Shown here piece after piece: positions 37,101 to 48,888 of a DNA stretch of 64,000 bases. The first letter of the stretch is position 1. Each line of letters opens with the position of its first letter. This DNA is from Musa acuminata AAA Group (taxonomy: Eukaryota > Streptophyta > Magnoliopsida > Zingiberales > Musaceae): assembly GCF_036884655.1 (NCBI RefSeq), contig NC_088354.1:10952501-11016500 (forward strand), given 5' to 3'. The notes beneath the pieces were generated by a model. The model did no database searches, was not told where the DNA came from, and worked only from the letters and a program-made list of their open reading frames with translations. The translations under genes were made by a program, and so were the position numbers.

Positions 37101-39370
37101 ATATCTTTTATAATTATCAGGTAAAATTTCAAATCCTGATAAAGGTGTATTTGGAGCTGGAGCACATTCTGATTATGGTTTGATCACTCTGCTGGCAACG
37201 GATGATGTAGCAGGGCTACAAGTGAGTTCAAAGCTTGACACTATAGATTGATTAATCCTCTTGTTTAATCTCAGTTTACCATCATTGAGGTGGATATTCA
37301 TTTTTCAATTATGATGCAGATATGCAAGGATAGAGATGCTAAACCTCAAGTATGGGAATATGTGGCACCAGTGAAGGGGTTAGTTTTCATCAATTTGCTT
37401 TTAATATGCAAGGATAGAGATGATATACCTTAAGTATAGGTTTTCTTATGGCAACTCATTACAACATATGGTTTCGCTTTAATATATGTTTAGTGTTTAT
37501 CACCATATCTAGTTAGTTTGAGTTATATGTCAATTCATGCAACTGAAAATATTTTTCAGTTACCTTGTTTGTTTTTGAACCATATATACTGTAAGGTTGT
37601 AGTGAATGTTCTGTTTGTCTTTCACATCACAGTCTTGATTTAGTGGAAAGAGAGACATAATTCCAACACTGTTTGTGCTTTCTTCAGAGGCTTCATAGTT
37701 AATCTTGGTGACATGCTGGAACGTTGGAGTAATTGCATTTTCAGGTATTCCTATATCTTATCAAGAAGCATAATGTACCAGTATGGAATCACTTGCATTT
37801 ACATAATGTGGTTGGTAACTAATTTAAAACAGGTTATCTTGATTGTCTGCAACCAGAAAATTGTTCTTATCCTTGACCTTTGTGAATTGAAGCCTTAACT
37901 AATGTCATATGTTGCTTGTAAAATAAATACCCTCATTTCTACCTATTACTTTTCCTTTTTTTAGGACCTCAATAATATTGCAATTGTTGTTACTGCTTGT
38001 TGTTCTTGTTCTATTATACTGTTTGTCTTTCTTGTTATTGTTGTCTTCCTTTTATAGAGGCCTTGTAGATCTGTATTGTGGATTGGAAAAGGAGACTCAA
38101 GTATTTGTTGCAAAATCGAGTAAATTTGCTTTTGTCCATGTCATATCGAGGAAATTGTGCATTGATGTCTTGACTAGTTCAGAACCAGTCTCTCCATTGA
38201 AAGCAACATTAATTTTTTTGCTTGGATGTAGGTCCACGATCCACAGAGTAGTTCTGGATGGAAGAGAGCGCTATTCCGTAAGTTGTATTGTTCTTACATA
38301 TTACAGTATGAACATCGGCTGTAGGGTTGCAACTTCTTATCTTCAATGCTAGATAATCTACCTTCCTCTCTAATTGTTAGCCTTAGCACACAATTCTTAT
38401 AGGAGAATGTGATATGTCAAAAAATATATAAAATTGCCTTAGCAAAGATATAAAATTGTTAGCCTGTGGTTTCATCCCAAATGCATGATATAGGAGAATG
38501 TGATATGTCAAAAAATTATGTTTATGCAAATCAAGATATTAAGTGGCATCAAGTTGTTCCGCATTAACCTATATTTATTGTCTGCTATCACACATTTAAC
38601 ATAATAATGTCTTCTTTCGTTGTGCACAAGTTGTATCAAGTTTGATCAATGCAAACTTTTATCCCAATTGTGGTATCTATATTTTTTAGAGTAAATTGAC
38701 ACTCTTGTCCTCCACCTTTTCATTCATTCATTTGTCTCAAGTTTTACATGAACTTAGTCCCAACTTTATGTAGATCCAACCAAAACATGGCAAGAACTGT
38801 CACATTCTTAGGTGGCTATAATACTGGTTTATCATTGATGGCAAGTGCCGTTCTTAGGTCATGTTGGATTTATCATTTTGGCTCTAACAGATATGATTAG
38901 GATCTTGGACTTAATTGAATTGAGCATTGAATTCTGAACTTGCACTGAATTTGGACACTGCTAAATTGTCTCTATATATTTGATCAGATTGCTTACTTTG
39001 TGGAGCCAAGCCATGAGTGTCTGGTTGAGTGTTTGCCAACTTGCAAGTCCGAGACAAATCCGCCAAAGTAAGTTCTATGCTAGTATTACATGAATTAAGA
39101 GTATCATTTGACTGCAGTAACAGATCAAGATTTTGTGGATCTAAATCACAATAGAGAGTTTAAAACAACTCCGACATGTCATGTTCCTTGTGCTCGTTCT
39201 TTGACCTTAGAGAAAGCATCCTTACGGACCTTAATCACCTTTAAATCGCATGGTTTTACTGATTTGTTCTCTCAATCAGGTTCCCTGCAGTGACTTGTTC
39301 AGCATACCTGCTCCAAAGATACAAAGACACGCATGCCGACCTCAGCACTTATGGTAAACATCCATCTTAA
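31124..39370 (+). CDS. 2-oxoglutarate/Fe(II)-dependent dioxygenase, HxnY-like
   Basis: Eleven exons keep one frame: 31124-31219, 32436-32631, 34801-34899, 35415-35466, 36902-37023, 37121-37221, 37320-37378, 37688-37744, 38232-38277, 38988-39067, 39280-39370, giving 332 residues, a usual length for the family. The N-terminal DIOX_N part holds CLDSGFFYVIDHGIS. The double-stranded beta-helix carries the iron ligands His204 and Asp206 (GAGAHSDYG) and His265 (STIHRVV), and the 2-oxoglutarate-binding RxS (Arg274, Ser276). The motifs LLATDDVAGLQ, ICKDRDAKP and LGDMLERWSNCIFRST place it with the single-copy plant group annotated as At3g49630-like/HxnY-like, soluble oxygenases of unsettled substrate. 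Introns 1-4 are long (intron 2 is 2.2 kb) and hold repeats. The phase of each junction was checked by hand and all fit. Confidence 0.88.
33790..33985. repeat. TACCGG-rich repeat in dioxygenase intron 2
   Basis: A 195-bp segment built of alternating ggtacc, taccgg and ggtacggtac words in both orientations, so it can fold back on itself. Similar words (gcggtaccggtatattggtgg) recur at 35829-35852 in another intron of the same gene. It may be a small non-autonomous repeat. Confidence 0.5.
35820..36480. repeat. Dispersed repeats in dioxygenase intron 4
   Basis: Includes a second copy of the TTTGATACTA repeat seen at 4366-4640 (core at about 36120-36140) and, from 36360 to 36430, degenerate tandem words such as gaaccagttcgat and gaactggcttga. 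The intron (35467-36901) is probably enlarged by nested insertions. Confidence 0.45.
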
Positions 39371-42300
39371 AGGAAATAATCGAGTTTATTTGCAATATCG
39401 TCATAATTCATCCTTCTCACTAGAATTCTCTCCATGTCAGTTCTTTGTAACTATTTCTATTGTCATACGAATGGTAGTCTCTGTTTATTATCTAATGTTA
39501 CTGTTGAGCTTCGTAGAACCTTGATCTATTAGAGTTGCCTGCATGGCACATATTTAAGTATCATGATCCAATGTGGCTGATCAACAAGAAATATAGTCGA
39601 CAGCTTTGAGACATTTTTTATGTCAGATCATTCGATGTCGAACATATACTGGCTGAAATCTGCTCATGCTGACTTTTCTTCGAACATACATCGCCGATCG
39701 AGGAGGCATAATGTTTTAAGCTGGTAGTTTAGGTTCTTAACTGACATGGGCCGGGCCATATGGGGGCCCAATTAAACATAAAGTCTCTTCTTCCATTGGC
39801 TACCAACTGTAGATATGTGCTCATGTTTGGAAGCATTGGGGGCGGACTGAGCTGTGGTTTATGCGGGCCCAACAAAATAAATCTGCGGATAATTTGTTGG
39901 TCTAACTGAAGCCATTGCACGGCCCGTTTGTAACCCGCTTCACTGAACCCATGCCAACCTATGGAACTTGGGGACCAAGGTGTATGTTAGATTGTCGCTG
40001 TGGTGACAGCAAGCAGTGACACGGCCAACACATGCGCCAAAAACTTTAGGAGTCGCTCGCAAGGACGAGGCTGCTCTGGAGGCACCTCACCTGCTTCGCC
40101 TTCCGCTACAATTAGCGGCGCCATCTGCGTCATCGTCGCCCGACGCCCTCGACGTGTGATTCCTTGTCTCTTGTGCGCCTCGACCATGTGGCTAGAACAG
40201 TGACGACGGGCGCGCGTGGCTGATGCGGTCGGCGGACATGCTCGCCCTGAGGAGGAGCGACTCCTCCGATCGCTCCTGGAACTCGCTCGACCAGATTCCC
40301 TCGCTTTGTGTGTCGTTGTCGCTTGCCGAAAGCTTTACACCCCTACACATGCCGCGCACAGCCAATGACCTGAAACCCAATGGGAAAGCGCCCTTAATTT
40401 GTGGAGGCAACTCCAACTTATCGCCATGAGATGGGTGGTCCTGTCCTCCTGTGGCTTGTGAACCAAGTTTACCGAGTACACCATGGACCATCAGTATCTC
40501 TCCCAAAGGGATGGATATAATGGACCTCCAGCTATCTAAAGTTGCAAAAGTAGGTTTGATTAACTCTTAGTGGCTCTCCAAGTCATACTGTTAAAAGGGT
40601 TTAGCCTCCCATCTTTGGAGTCAACAGAACTGGGCCTCTCGACTCACTATCATTGTTGTTATAATTGTTTTGGACCAGGCCATCGCAAAGGGCCGTCTCA
40701 AAGATACAGCCTGGTCCAAAGCCACTCACTACCTTTGGATCGGAACTGATGGGTCTATCTATATGTATGTATATATATATATATATACACACACACGCAA
40801 TGCAGACAACCTTCAGAACGTCTTTTCTTGTCGTTGCTTCCTTAACTCACACGCCAAACTTTGAGGTCACCTTCGGATATCACTCTCTCGAGCATCACAG
40901 TTTGATGCTGTTGAACTGGTTCACTTTCGGCTCGCCAGTCCCTCTCCTGGGCGGGCGTCGTGCAACGCCATGTCGCACCCGATTTGGAATGGGTTTGTTG
41001 GTCACATTGGAGAACATATCATCAGCCTCGTGCAGGCATTCCAACAAGCAACCCGAATGCTACTTTTCGAGCTTGTCACATCAGTCAAGTGACAAAAATG
41101 GCGTAGGTTTTCTCCTCCAATTAATATAGATCAGGAAGAACCGGCTACGGGGAAGACAGCAGGGAAACGACTCACCCCTGGCCTGTGGGCCAAGACCAGG
41201 TAAAAAGTAGATGAGGACTCCACAGTCCTCGTCTACATTAACTTACAGCAACAAGATACAAATCTGTGAGTCGTCGATGCTCTGTCCTCACATGTGGTAC
41301 AGATTTGAAGTAGAGCAGCAAAACTTGGTATTTGGCTTTAGTCATGTCGAGACATGATGAGGATTTGGTACTTTTGCTCTCGAACATGCAACCAAACCCA
41401 TGCAAGCATTGGCAGTGGCCTGGCCCCCCGTAAGTCAACCTAGGAGGAAGCAGCCGTCATGCATGGAGGGAGGAGCTCTCAGTACATGAGCTCGATGAGA
41501 GGACATGAGAGCACATTACCATGTGTGGGGGAGACATGGTTTTACCAATTCGAGCAAACATACACCATGATTTCTCCTCTTTTATTGCTGCCTACTTTAA
41601 CCATACTTTATGTGTTGTTCCATCTCTTTCGTTGCAGACTTGGTGAACAGTTCAAAGGCTGTGGCTTGACCGAGGCCAAAGTAGGGGAGAAAACTCGGAC
41701 CAATCAAAAGCACCATGAAGAGCGACCGTACAAAGACAACAAGCAAGTGCATTAAGGTACCTGCATGTGAGATGCATTAATGGTCGAGGAGGGATGGTGC
41801 ATGTAACTAATTATCATAAATAATTATTCATGATAAGATTATTTAATCTCATATTAGTTAAATTGTATGAGAATAAATGGTTCATAAGTTTATTGGATCT
41901 TTCTTACTCTTAGTTTTTGAAACTTATGAGTTTCGAAAGGATAAAATTACTGAGTTACGTTCATCGTCCAAAATTAATAATTCCTCGTAAATCTACAATC
42001 ACATCTGATCGATCGATCAAATGATTTCTTATATAAAAGGAGACCCTTAACAAAATCATTCGTGCTAATCTAAACCCTTTTGATCCCTTTATAATATAAA
42101 AAAAATAAGAAATAATCAACTAAAATAAAGATGATGATGAGTATTTCGTACACAATGATCATTCATGTGTTAAGAGAGTACTTAGTGAAGAAAACTAAGT
42201 TAAATAAGCTTCTCAAAAGCTCAGAATACGGTGTCATCTACCTCAGTCTAATTGTCAGGACCAAATGCACCTCACCTCAGTCCACCGGTACAAATGTGAC

Positions 42301-43789
42301 CTACCACAAGAGAAATGGTCAGACGATTCCTTGTTGTTATGCTACGTAATGGTGCTTCTTCTTCTTCTTCTTCTTCTCGTGTCAAAGAAGATGACAAGGA
42401 CCACAGTGGGCAGGAACAGGTAAGCTAGCTGAGATCCATGGGTGTGTCATTTCCCTGTTCTCGTCCATTGGTATGTGACTTGGCACTGACATGCTCTTTG
42501 GAGGGTTGAATTGGATGGACATGGCACCTGTGCACACCAACTCTTACAGGTGCATGTATTTGCCACGTGACAGTGCTGGTGGGGTCTTAAAATTATGCCA
42601 CCATCACGATTTAGGTGTGTCGCTTGTTGCACGGGAACCACTTGCCTCGTGATTCACCAACATGCTCTGATATTGTCGGGATTTTAATTGGGTGATTATA
42701 AATTCCTAAAACTTAAGTTGGGAGTAAAATATCTAATGTATTAAATATAAGATATTAAGTAATATAAAAATATCTATTATTAATATGTTGAGTTGAGTCA
42801 TCTAATACTTATAAATAGATCGAGAGTGTTAAAAAAATATAAATAATGAGTTCCAATGCCCGAAAGAAATTAATTATAAAAACTAATCAAAATAGATCAA
42901 CTTTTCATTGATAAATTTGAGATAACATCGATTTAAGATCATGGGATCCTTTTCTTTTATATCCTATGAGATTTTTAACTGTATAAATAGTACATTGAAA
43001 GATATTTTTTTCTTTCAATTTGTTTTATCGGATCAATTGCTTAAAGATATATAGATCATATCGCATCTATAAACTAAAGCTTCAAAAATATGATGACATA
43101 TGTTTTCTTAAAAATTTGAGTGGTTAGTAAAACCCTCGATATATAACTAATTTCAGTAATTAATAACTAATGAAAATCCATTGAATCAAAAGAGTAATGG
43201 ATAATAATTTATCAAATTTATATTTTGTGTTGAAAAAAATAAAAATATTTTCTTTTCTAATCGTTCACGGGTAGGTTCAATGAATTAGATTATCCATCAA
43301 GTCTTCAATCTTAGGGACCCATTACAGATGCCATGTCATTATCATCCAAGGGGCAAGTGGAAGCTCTTTCTCTCTCTTCTTTCTTTTTCATCTTTTTTTA
43401 TTCAATAAGGGTAAAAATAAAAAAAGTAATTTATCAGCTCTAAAAATGGCATGACAAGAATTAGAATCCACTACATAGATATGACACATAATCATCATCG
43501 ATACATCATTGCCATATGATTAATATATTATTTTCATCAATTCAACGCCTATGAGCTCAATAGCATAGTCAACGAGTATATTGATTTGATTTGACCATAA
43601 ATGCTGATAAGAAAATTAATAAGTTTTGATTTGGCCATGCAATGCAATGCTGATAAGAAAATTGACTCGATAAGTTATTACTCTATAATCCTTAGGATAC
43701 ATAATTACATAATTTATTGATGACTGAATTATTAGATAATATAATTTAAATTTAAAATTAGAATAAGGTTAGATAAGAGTCCCAAGTTG
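39371..43789. other. Intergenic region with a GC-rich island
   Basis: No gene is recognised. About 39990-40510 is GC-rich and has minus-strand ORFs of 104 and 66 codons without known domains; it may be a gene or retroelement remnant. A short inverted repeat lies at 40668-40723, a (CTT)n run at 42356-42377, and the DNA becomes strongly AT-rich after 42660. Confidence 0.4.
40668..40723. repeat. Inverted repeat with 12-bp arms
   Basis: Arms TTTGGACCAGGC and GCCTGGTCCAAA are perfectly complementary, with about 32 bases between them; three more pairs (ATC/GAT) may extend the stem inward. It could be the ends of a tiny element or a chance hairpin. Confidence 0.5.
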
Positions 43790-45745
43790 TTCTCAAGTCG
43801 CAACAAATTTTTATTGGGATGATCTCACCCAAATCACAGCAATCCAAAAAACCAAAGAGAGGGAGAGAGAGAGATTGCCAAAGAAGTAACGTTCTTGCTA
43901 CCCTCGTTGGCTAGAGGAGGAGGTGCTGCTCAATCGATAAGGGTTATGTGAATAATTTTTGTTTGTTTTTCTTCTCTCCTAAGTTTTGATTTCTTTCAAA
44001 TTTTTTTTCTCCTAACTTGGTATTAAAGCCTGATTAGATCCTCTTAGGTAGAGAAAATTGATCTGTTAGAAAGAAAAATAGCACTATAGGGAGAGAAAAT
44101 TGATTATAGTATGTACTTCACAACAGAATAATATTGTAAAAAGGAAGAATAAAACAATAAGGAACAAAGTTTAAAAGTACATTCAAAACCAAATTATTGC
44201 CTAAGAATTTTTTTTTGGATATTTTTGGGTTGAGAATTAAAAGACTTACAAATTTAATATCTAATAAGGAACAATTTGGTCGTTGATCATTGATGCCACT
44301 CATAAGAGTAGGCTTACGAGGAATTAGTATGATTTTTTCCTTTCGAAGCATGTGAGCTTTAAAAGGTAATTTTGAGAGTAAAAGAGACCTCATGGATTCA
44401 TAAGTCCTTGGTTCTCATACTCCTCAATCAATGTGGGACTAAATAGTCTTATCATCATCTATGATTATACTAAAAAAAATTAGAAAATACCTAGGATGGA
44501 TGAAAGATTACACTGTTAATCTCTATGATTTTGGAGACCAAAAATATCTCAATTCACTTTACCTTTTTATATATAGTGATCCAGTCACTTGATGTAACTT
44601 GATGGAAAGTAATCAAAAGCAATGCAAGAAGATATAAATTAGTTGATTTACTTCCAAAGCAAAAATCTATTAGTGTAAAATAGATCTATAGAATAAAATT
44701 AAGACAAGATGAAATTTTTGAATAATACAAAGTCAGGTTAGTTGTAAAAAGCAACAAAAATAAGAAATAGATTGATTATAATGAGATGTTTGCATCAATC
44801 AATGGGTAGATAAGAAACAATATGGTTGGTAGTTTCTCTTAGGGTTCAAAATAATTGGTCAACTTATCAATTAGATATTAAATAAGTTTTTTTACATGAT
44901 GAGTTAAAGAAGAATTTTATGTTAATCAACCTCTTGAATTCATAATTAAAATATTTAAAAATAAGGTATATAGATTAAAAAAAGATATTATTTTGTTTAA
45001 AGGAAGCACCATATTGATGCATATTTTGAGACACATGAATATGAAAAATGTAACTATCAACATACCTTATTTGCTTATATGAAAAGGTAAGGAGAATATT
45101 AATTGTTTGTGAAGGATATTATTTACTAATGATTCATGAGTTTCAATCTTTTATTAAAAAAAAATTAATATGATTGACTCGAGTTTGATGAAATATTATC
45201 TTGGAATTAAAATCGAGCAACAAGATGTAAAAAATTTTATTTTCTAGAAAAGTCTCAGTTCAAACAGGTTTGAAACTCAATTATGCTAAGAAAATTGATA
45301 GTACTTTTTTTATAGATATATATAATAGAGAATCTTATGTACTTGATTGCAACCATACTAGATATTATATATGGAGAATCCAACACAAGTTCATCTCCAT
45401 GCAACAAATTTAAATCCTACATTATTTAAATGGAACTCATGATGTTGATATTTTTTTTTATTTGACTGGATTTACTGATAGTGATGTTATATTTTTCTTC
45501 TTAAGATCTAGAATAATTTTATGATCATATAAAAAAACAGTCCATTGTGGCAACATCAACTATTTGATTTAGAAATATACATTATAAAAGCTGCAACAAC
45601 ATATGCATCCCAAGCTATTTGATTTATAAATATAGTAGAAGACAAAATTTTTTGTGATCATTTTTCATTTTTGAAACTGTTTATTAGAGACCCAATCAAT
45701 CATATAATCAATCCCTTTTTTCTTTCAATTTTTTTTCTCCCAACA
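43790..45745 (+). mobile_element. Decayed Ty1/copia element (plus strand), internally deleted
   Basis: A degenerate primer binding site, TGGTATTAAAGCC, at about 44018 follows a probable 5' LTR end (tttctcctaac). Plus-strand RT blocks appear at 44820-45250: VQNNWSTYQLDIK, FLHDELKEEFYVNQPLEF, NKVYRLKK, SSLMKYYLGIKIEQQDV. RNase H-like KQSIVATST lies near 45530. A second LTR-like end (ttttctcccaaca) is at about 45744. Gag and integrase are not seen and stops are frequent. The outer LTR borders are approximate. Confidence 0.65.
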
Positions 45746-45972
45746 TGAATGACTATTCTCAATATTAGTATCATCTATCGTTCTATAAAAATTAGCAATA
45801 TGTTATCAACAACACTAACACACAATGCAGCTAAATACTCCTTTTATTTTCTGACAATAGTTTTCTTTGTGAGTTGAATCTTCACCTTTTTCGATATCTC
45901 AACACGAAATGAACTCGAAAGTGAAACTCCGAAGTAAAAGAATTATTGGACTGCATCGAAGGTCACAAAGGA

Positions 45973-45986
45973 GGGGGGGGGGGGGG
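45973..45986. repeat. Poly-G tract
   Basis: Fourteen consecutive G bases. Length is likely variable between individuals or error-prone in sequencing. Confidence 0.85.
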
Positions 45987-46551
45987 AAGACGAAGGCAGT
46001 CCTAACTGCTCCCATCACTGTTCTTGTCCCTTGCCAGGCCGAAAGCAGCCATCCCCTTCCATAAATAGACGTGCGAGCTTCTTCTTCCCTCCCGTAGTAC
46101 ACAAGCAGCAACCCACACCTTTGTGCCCCATTCAATGTCCTCGCACCCCCTCCCCTGCATCCACCACATCAGTACAACCCGTCTCCTGGCACCAGACACG
46201 GGACCTCCTGTTCCCTCCTACCCCCGTTGTTGTTGTTCTTGTTGTTGTTCTTCACTCGCTCCTTCTCAGCGTGCAACCAGAACGCTCACGGTTGCTGCTG
46301 TAGCATCTGGTAAAAAGGCCCGTGCATGCACGCTTCCAGTTCCTAACCACTGCATCACCAACATTTATGATCAAATGAGAGTATCATCATGGCTGCCGCT
46401 AACATTCATTCACCTACCAAAGTGGAGAAGACAAGAGTACATGTTCCTGAGTTGCTATTGGCCCGGCCAACTGAACCTTTGCTTCTCCAACACTCCAATG
46501 GCAAACAGTCGATGGTGCTCCTCCAACAACAGCCTCGTTTGCCTGGACCAT

Positions 46552-46572
46552 CCCCCCCCCCCCCCCCCCCCC
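46552..46572. repeat. Poly-C tract
   Basis: Twenty-one consecutive C bases. It encodes the proline run of a spurious plus-strand ORF. Confidence 0.85.
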
Positions 46573-47178
46573 GTAATCCCTCGTTACTTACCAACATAAT
46601 TGAGGCTCACGTTACTCTCAGCGGAGAAGAAGGGCTTCTTTTTCCTGCACGCACTACTCTCCTTCTACCTTTTAGAATGCCTGCCATTTAGGGCAAACCA
46701 GTAACTCAACTGTCTTTGAAATATCTTAATACATCACCACCTCAATCTACTCACGGGATATACATGGATGGATCTCGAGATGTCATGCAAAAGTGCCATG
46801 TAATGAATGGTGTTGCACTTTGCTACCACACGTAATAAGAGGCCATTGAGGATTACTACACTCTCTTTTCATCATGCAATAAGCTGCATTGTTCATAATG
46901 ACAGGAAATCTAAGAACATGATATTATACATATATCTCACCCACATTATCCCCAGACCAAATCAAATCAAATTTAATAGTACAAAGTCCATTGAATAAAA
47001 ATCATGACAAAACTTCTCGTTGAGATATATATATATATAAAAGAAGATATCCGGGAAAAAAAAGGATCTGTTCTTCTCTTCGATTTCTGAAGTTAGAGCT
47101 TTAGATGCTTGAATCCATCAGTTTGTCTCCACACACTGCATTGCAATTACCGATTAATATTACCATTCACGATCAGTA

Positions 47179-48888
47179 TCACCTTTCGACATCACACACC
47201 TTAATCGAAACCAGAGGCTCGTAGCAGCAGATCACGCCTTTGGAGCCCTCCTTCTCCACCAGCTTCGCCGCTTCCTCTTCCCCTTCAACCTTCACCACCG
47301 TCACGGCCGCCGACTCGGGCGGCGGCAGGCCGGTGCACGTCAGCACCTGAGCCCGCCGGGCCTGCGCCTCCCAGTCGGTAGTCCCCACCGCGTGCAGCAT
47401 GAGTCCAGCGCAGCAGACTTGGGCCGCGAGGAGGCCCATCCAGAGCCCGACGAAGCCCAACCCGAGCCAGAAGCCAAGGCCGACTGCGACGGGCGTCCCG
47501 ACGAGGTAGAACGCTCCGAGGTTGACGTGGGCTGCGCGGGCGGGCCTCGCGCTGCCGCGGAGCACGCCGCAGCCCACGGTCTGCGGGCAGTTGCCGAGCT
47601 CGCACAGGCCGACGACTGGCAGCGCCGCCGCTGTCATCCGCAGGATCTCGCTGTCGTGGGTGAACATCCGTCCCCAGCGCTCCCTCACGCCAGCGGCGAA
47701 TACCATGGCGGCGAGGCCCATAACGGCGGCCAGGAGAACGGAGACGGCAGCCGAAACCCGGGCCCGAGACGGACGGTTGGCGCCAAGCTCGTTGCCGACG
47801 CGCGTGGAGACGCCGATGCCGAGCGACGAGGGGAAGACGTAGACGAGGGCGGTTGTCTGGATGAGGACGCCCATGGAGGCGACGGCGGGCCTGGGGTCCG
47901 GGAGGAGGCCGCAGAGGAGGATCATGAGCTCATACCACCACCATTCGAGGCAGACGGAGGCGCAACTGGGGGCGGCCAGGCGAGCGAGTGGGCCCCACCC
48001 ACCGAGGCACTCTGCGGTGGGCCCGCGGGGCACGTGGGGAAGGAGGCAGAGGAGGAGGGCGAGGTTGGAGGCCGCGGCAGCAGCAGCAACGCCAGGCGCG
48101 CCAAGGTGGAGGCGGATGACGAGGAGGTAGTTGGCAGGGAGATGGAGGGCGGCGGCGAAGGCGGCGGCGGCGGTGAGCGGCCGCGTGACGCCCTGGGAGC
48201 GGAGGTAGATCCGGATGGGGTGGATGAGGGAGAAGGAGAGGAGGTCCGGGAGGGAGAAAAGGAGGAAGGTCTGGGCGAGGGCGGTGATGTCGGGGTCCTG
48301 GCCGAGGAAGAGGAGGATTCTGGACATGTAAAGCCAGAGCAGAGCGATGGGCAGGGAGGAACAGAGGAGGAAGAGTACGGTGCGGTAAAGGGTTAGCGAG
48401 AGGAGGCGGGGCTGGTTAGCGCCGAAGGCCTGGGAGCAGAGGGGCTCCATGCCGAGGGACAGCCCGGAAAGCACGGAGTAGCCGGTGATGTTGGCGAAGG
48501 CGATGGCGAGCGAGCCGGCGGCGAGGGGGAGGTCGCCGAGGGAACCGAGGAAGAGCATGGAGAGGACGGAGCGTGAGTAGAGGAGCAGCGCCGTCAGCGC
48601 AATGGGGAAGGAGAGGCGGAAGAGGGAGCCGGCCTCCTTCAACGTCTCCGACGGCGATGGCAAGCGAAGCAGCAACTGCTGGTTCGGGGAGGCGGGAGCG
48701 GCGATGGACGGCTTTTGTGCTGGCTGAGATGCAAATGACTTCAAAGCCTGGGCTTTATCACCAAGCCCAGATGCTTTGGGGAGTGGAAGGAGCGTGAGAT
48801 AGATATGGCCGGGAGATAGCAAGGGGTTCTTGTCGTCGGGGGACGCCATGGGGGCGGAGGCGGCGGTCGTGGTGTTCGTGTTGCACAT
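47179..48888 (-). CDS. MATE efflux transporter, DTX48-51 clade
   Basis: An intronless gene for 569 residues of the multidrug and toxic compound extrusion family: secondary antiporters that move organic compounds across membranes with H+ exchange. Two MatE halves with about twelve hydrophobic segments are visible. Clade hallmarks are FRLSFPIALTALLLYSRS, GSLAIAFANITGYSVLSGL, CSQAFGANQPRLLSLTL, CLEWWWYELMILLCGLL, STRVGNELGANRPSRA, GNCPQTVGCGVLRG, and GTTDWEAQARRAQ before a hydrophilic tail. Intronless DTX48-51 members (for example ADS1/ABS3-type) sit on endomembranes and affect growth, senescence and hormone or iron handling; the substrate here is unknown. Clade members start with MCN, which selects the ATG at 48888; an ATG at 48918 would add ten residues. 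Very high GC creates long antisense shadow ORFs, including one of 334 codons. Confidence 0.92.
   Translation of the reverse strand: MCNTNTTTAASAPMASPDDKNPLLSPGHIYLTLLPLPKASGLGDKAQALKSFASQPAQKPSIAAPASPNQQLLLRLPSPSETLKEAGSLFRLSFPIALTALLLYSRSVLSMLFLGSLGDLPLAAGSLAIAFANITGYSVLSGLSLGMEPLCSQAFGANQPRLLSLTLYRTVLFLLCSSLPIALLWLYMSRILLFLGQDPDITALAQTFLLFSLPDLLSFSLIHPIRIYLRSQGVTRPLTAAAAFAAALHLPANYLLVIRLHLGAPGVAAAAAASNLALLLCLLPHVPRGPTAECLGGWGPLARLAAPSCASVCLEWWWYELMILLCGLLPDPRPAVASMGVLIQTTALVYVFPSSLGIGVSTRVGNELGANRPSRARVSAAVSVLLAAVMGLAAMVFAAGVRERWGRMFTHDSEILRMTAAALPVVGLCELGNCPQTVGCGVLRGSARPARAAHVNLGAFYLVGTPVAVGLGFWLGLGFVGLWMGLLAAQVCCAGLMLHAVGTTDWEAQARRAQVLTCTGLPPPESAAVTVVKVEGEEEAAKLVEKEGSKGVICCYEPLVSIKVCDVER

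Larger units (their letters stand above)
45746..47178. other. Intergenic region downstream of the MATE gene
   Basis: Contains a 14-base G run at 45973-45986, a 21-base C run at 46552-46572 and pyrimidine-rich DNA. ORFs of 90-158 codons on the plus strand at 46031-46691 have biased composition and no recognisable domain, so I call no gene. Confidence 0.4.

Noticed and set aside
46123..46691. Plus-strand ORFs of 100-158 codons with a proline run
   Set aside because: The proline run comes from a 21-base C homopolymer; no family similarity and no supporting context.
47392..48396. 334-codon plus-strand ORF opposite the MATE gene
   Set aside because: It is fully antisense to a strongly conserved MATE coding sequence and rich in E, G and A, as expected from the reverse complement of a GC-rich gene.
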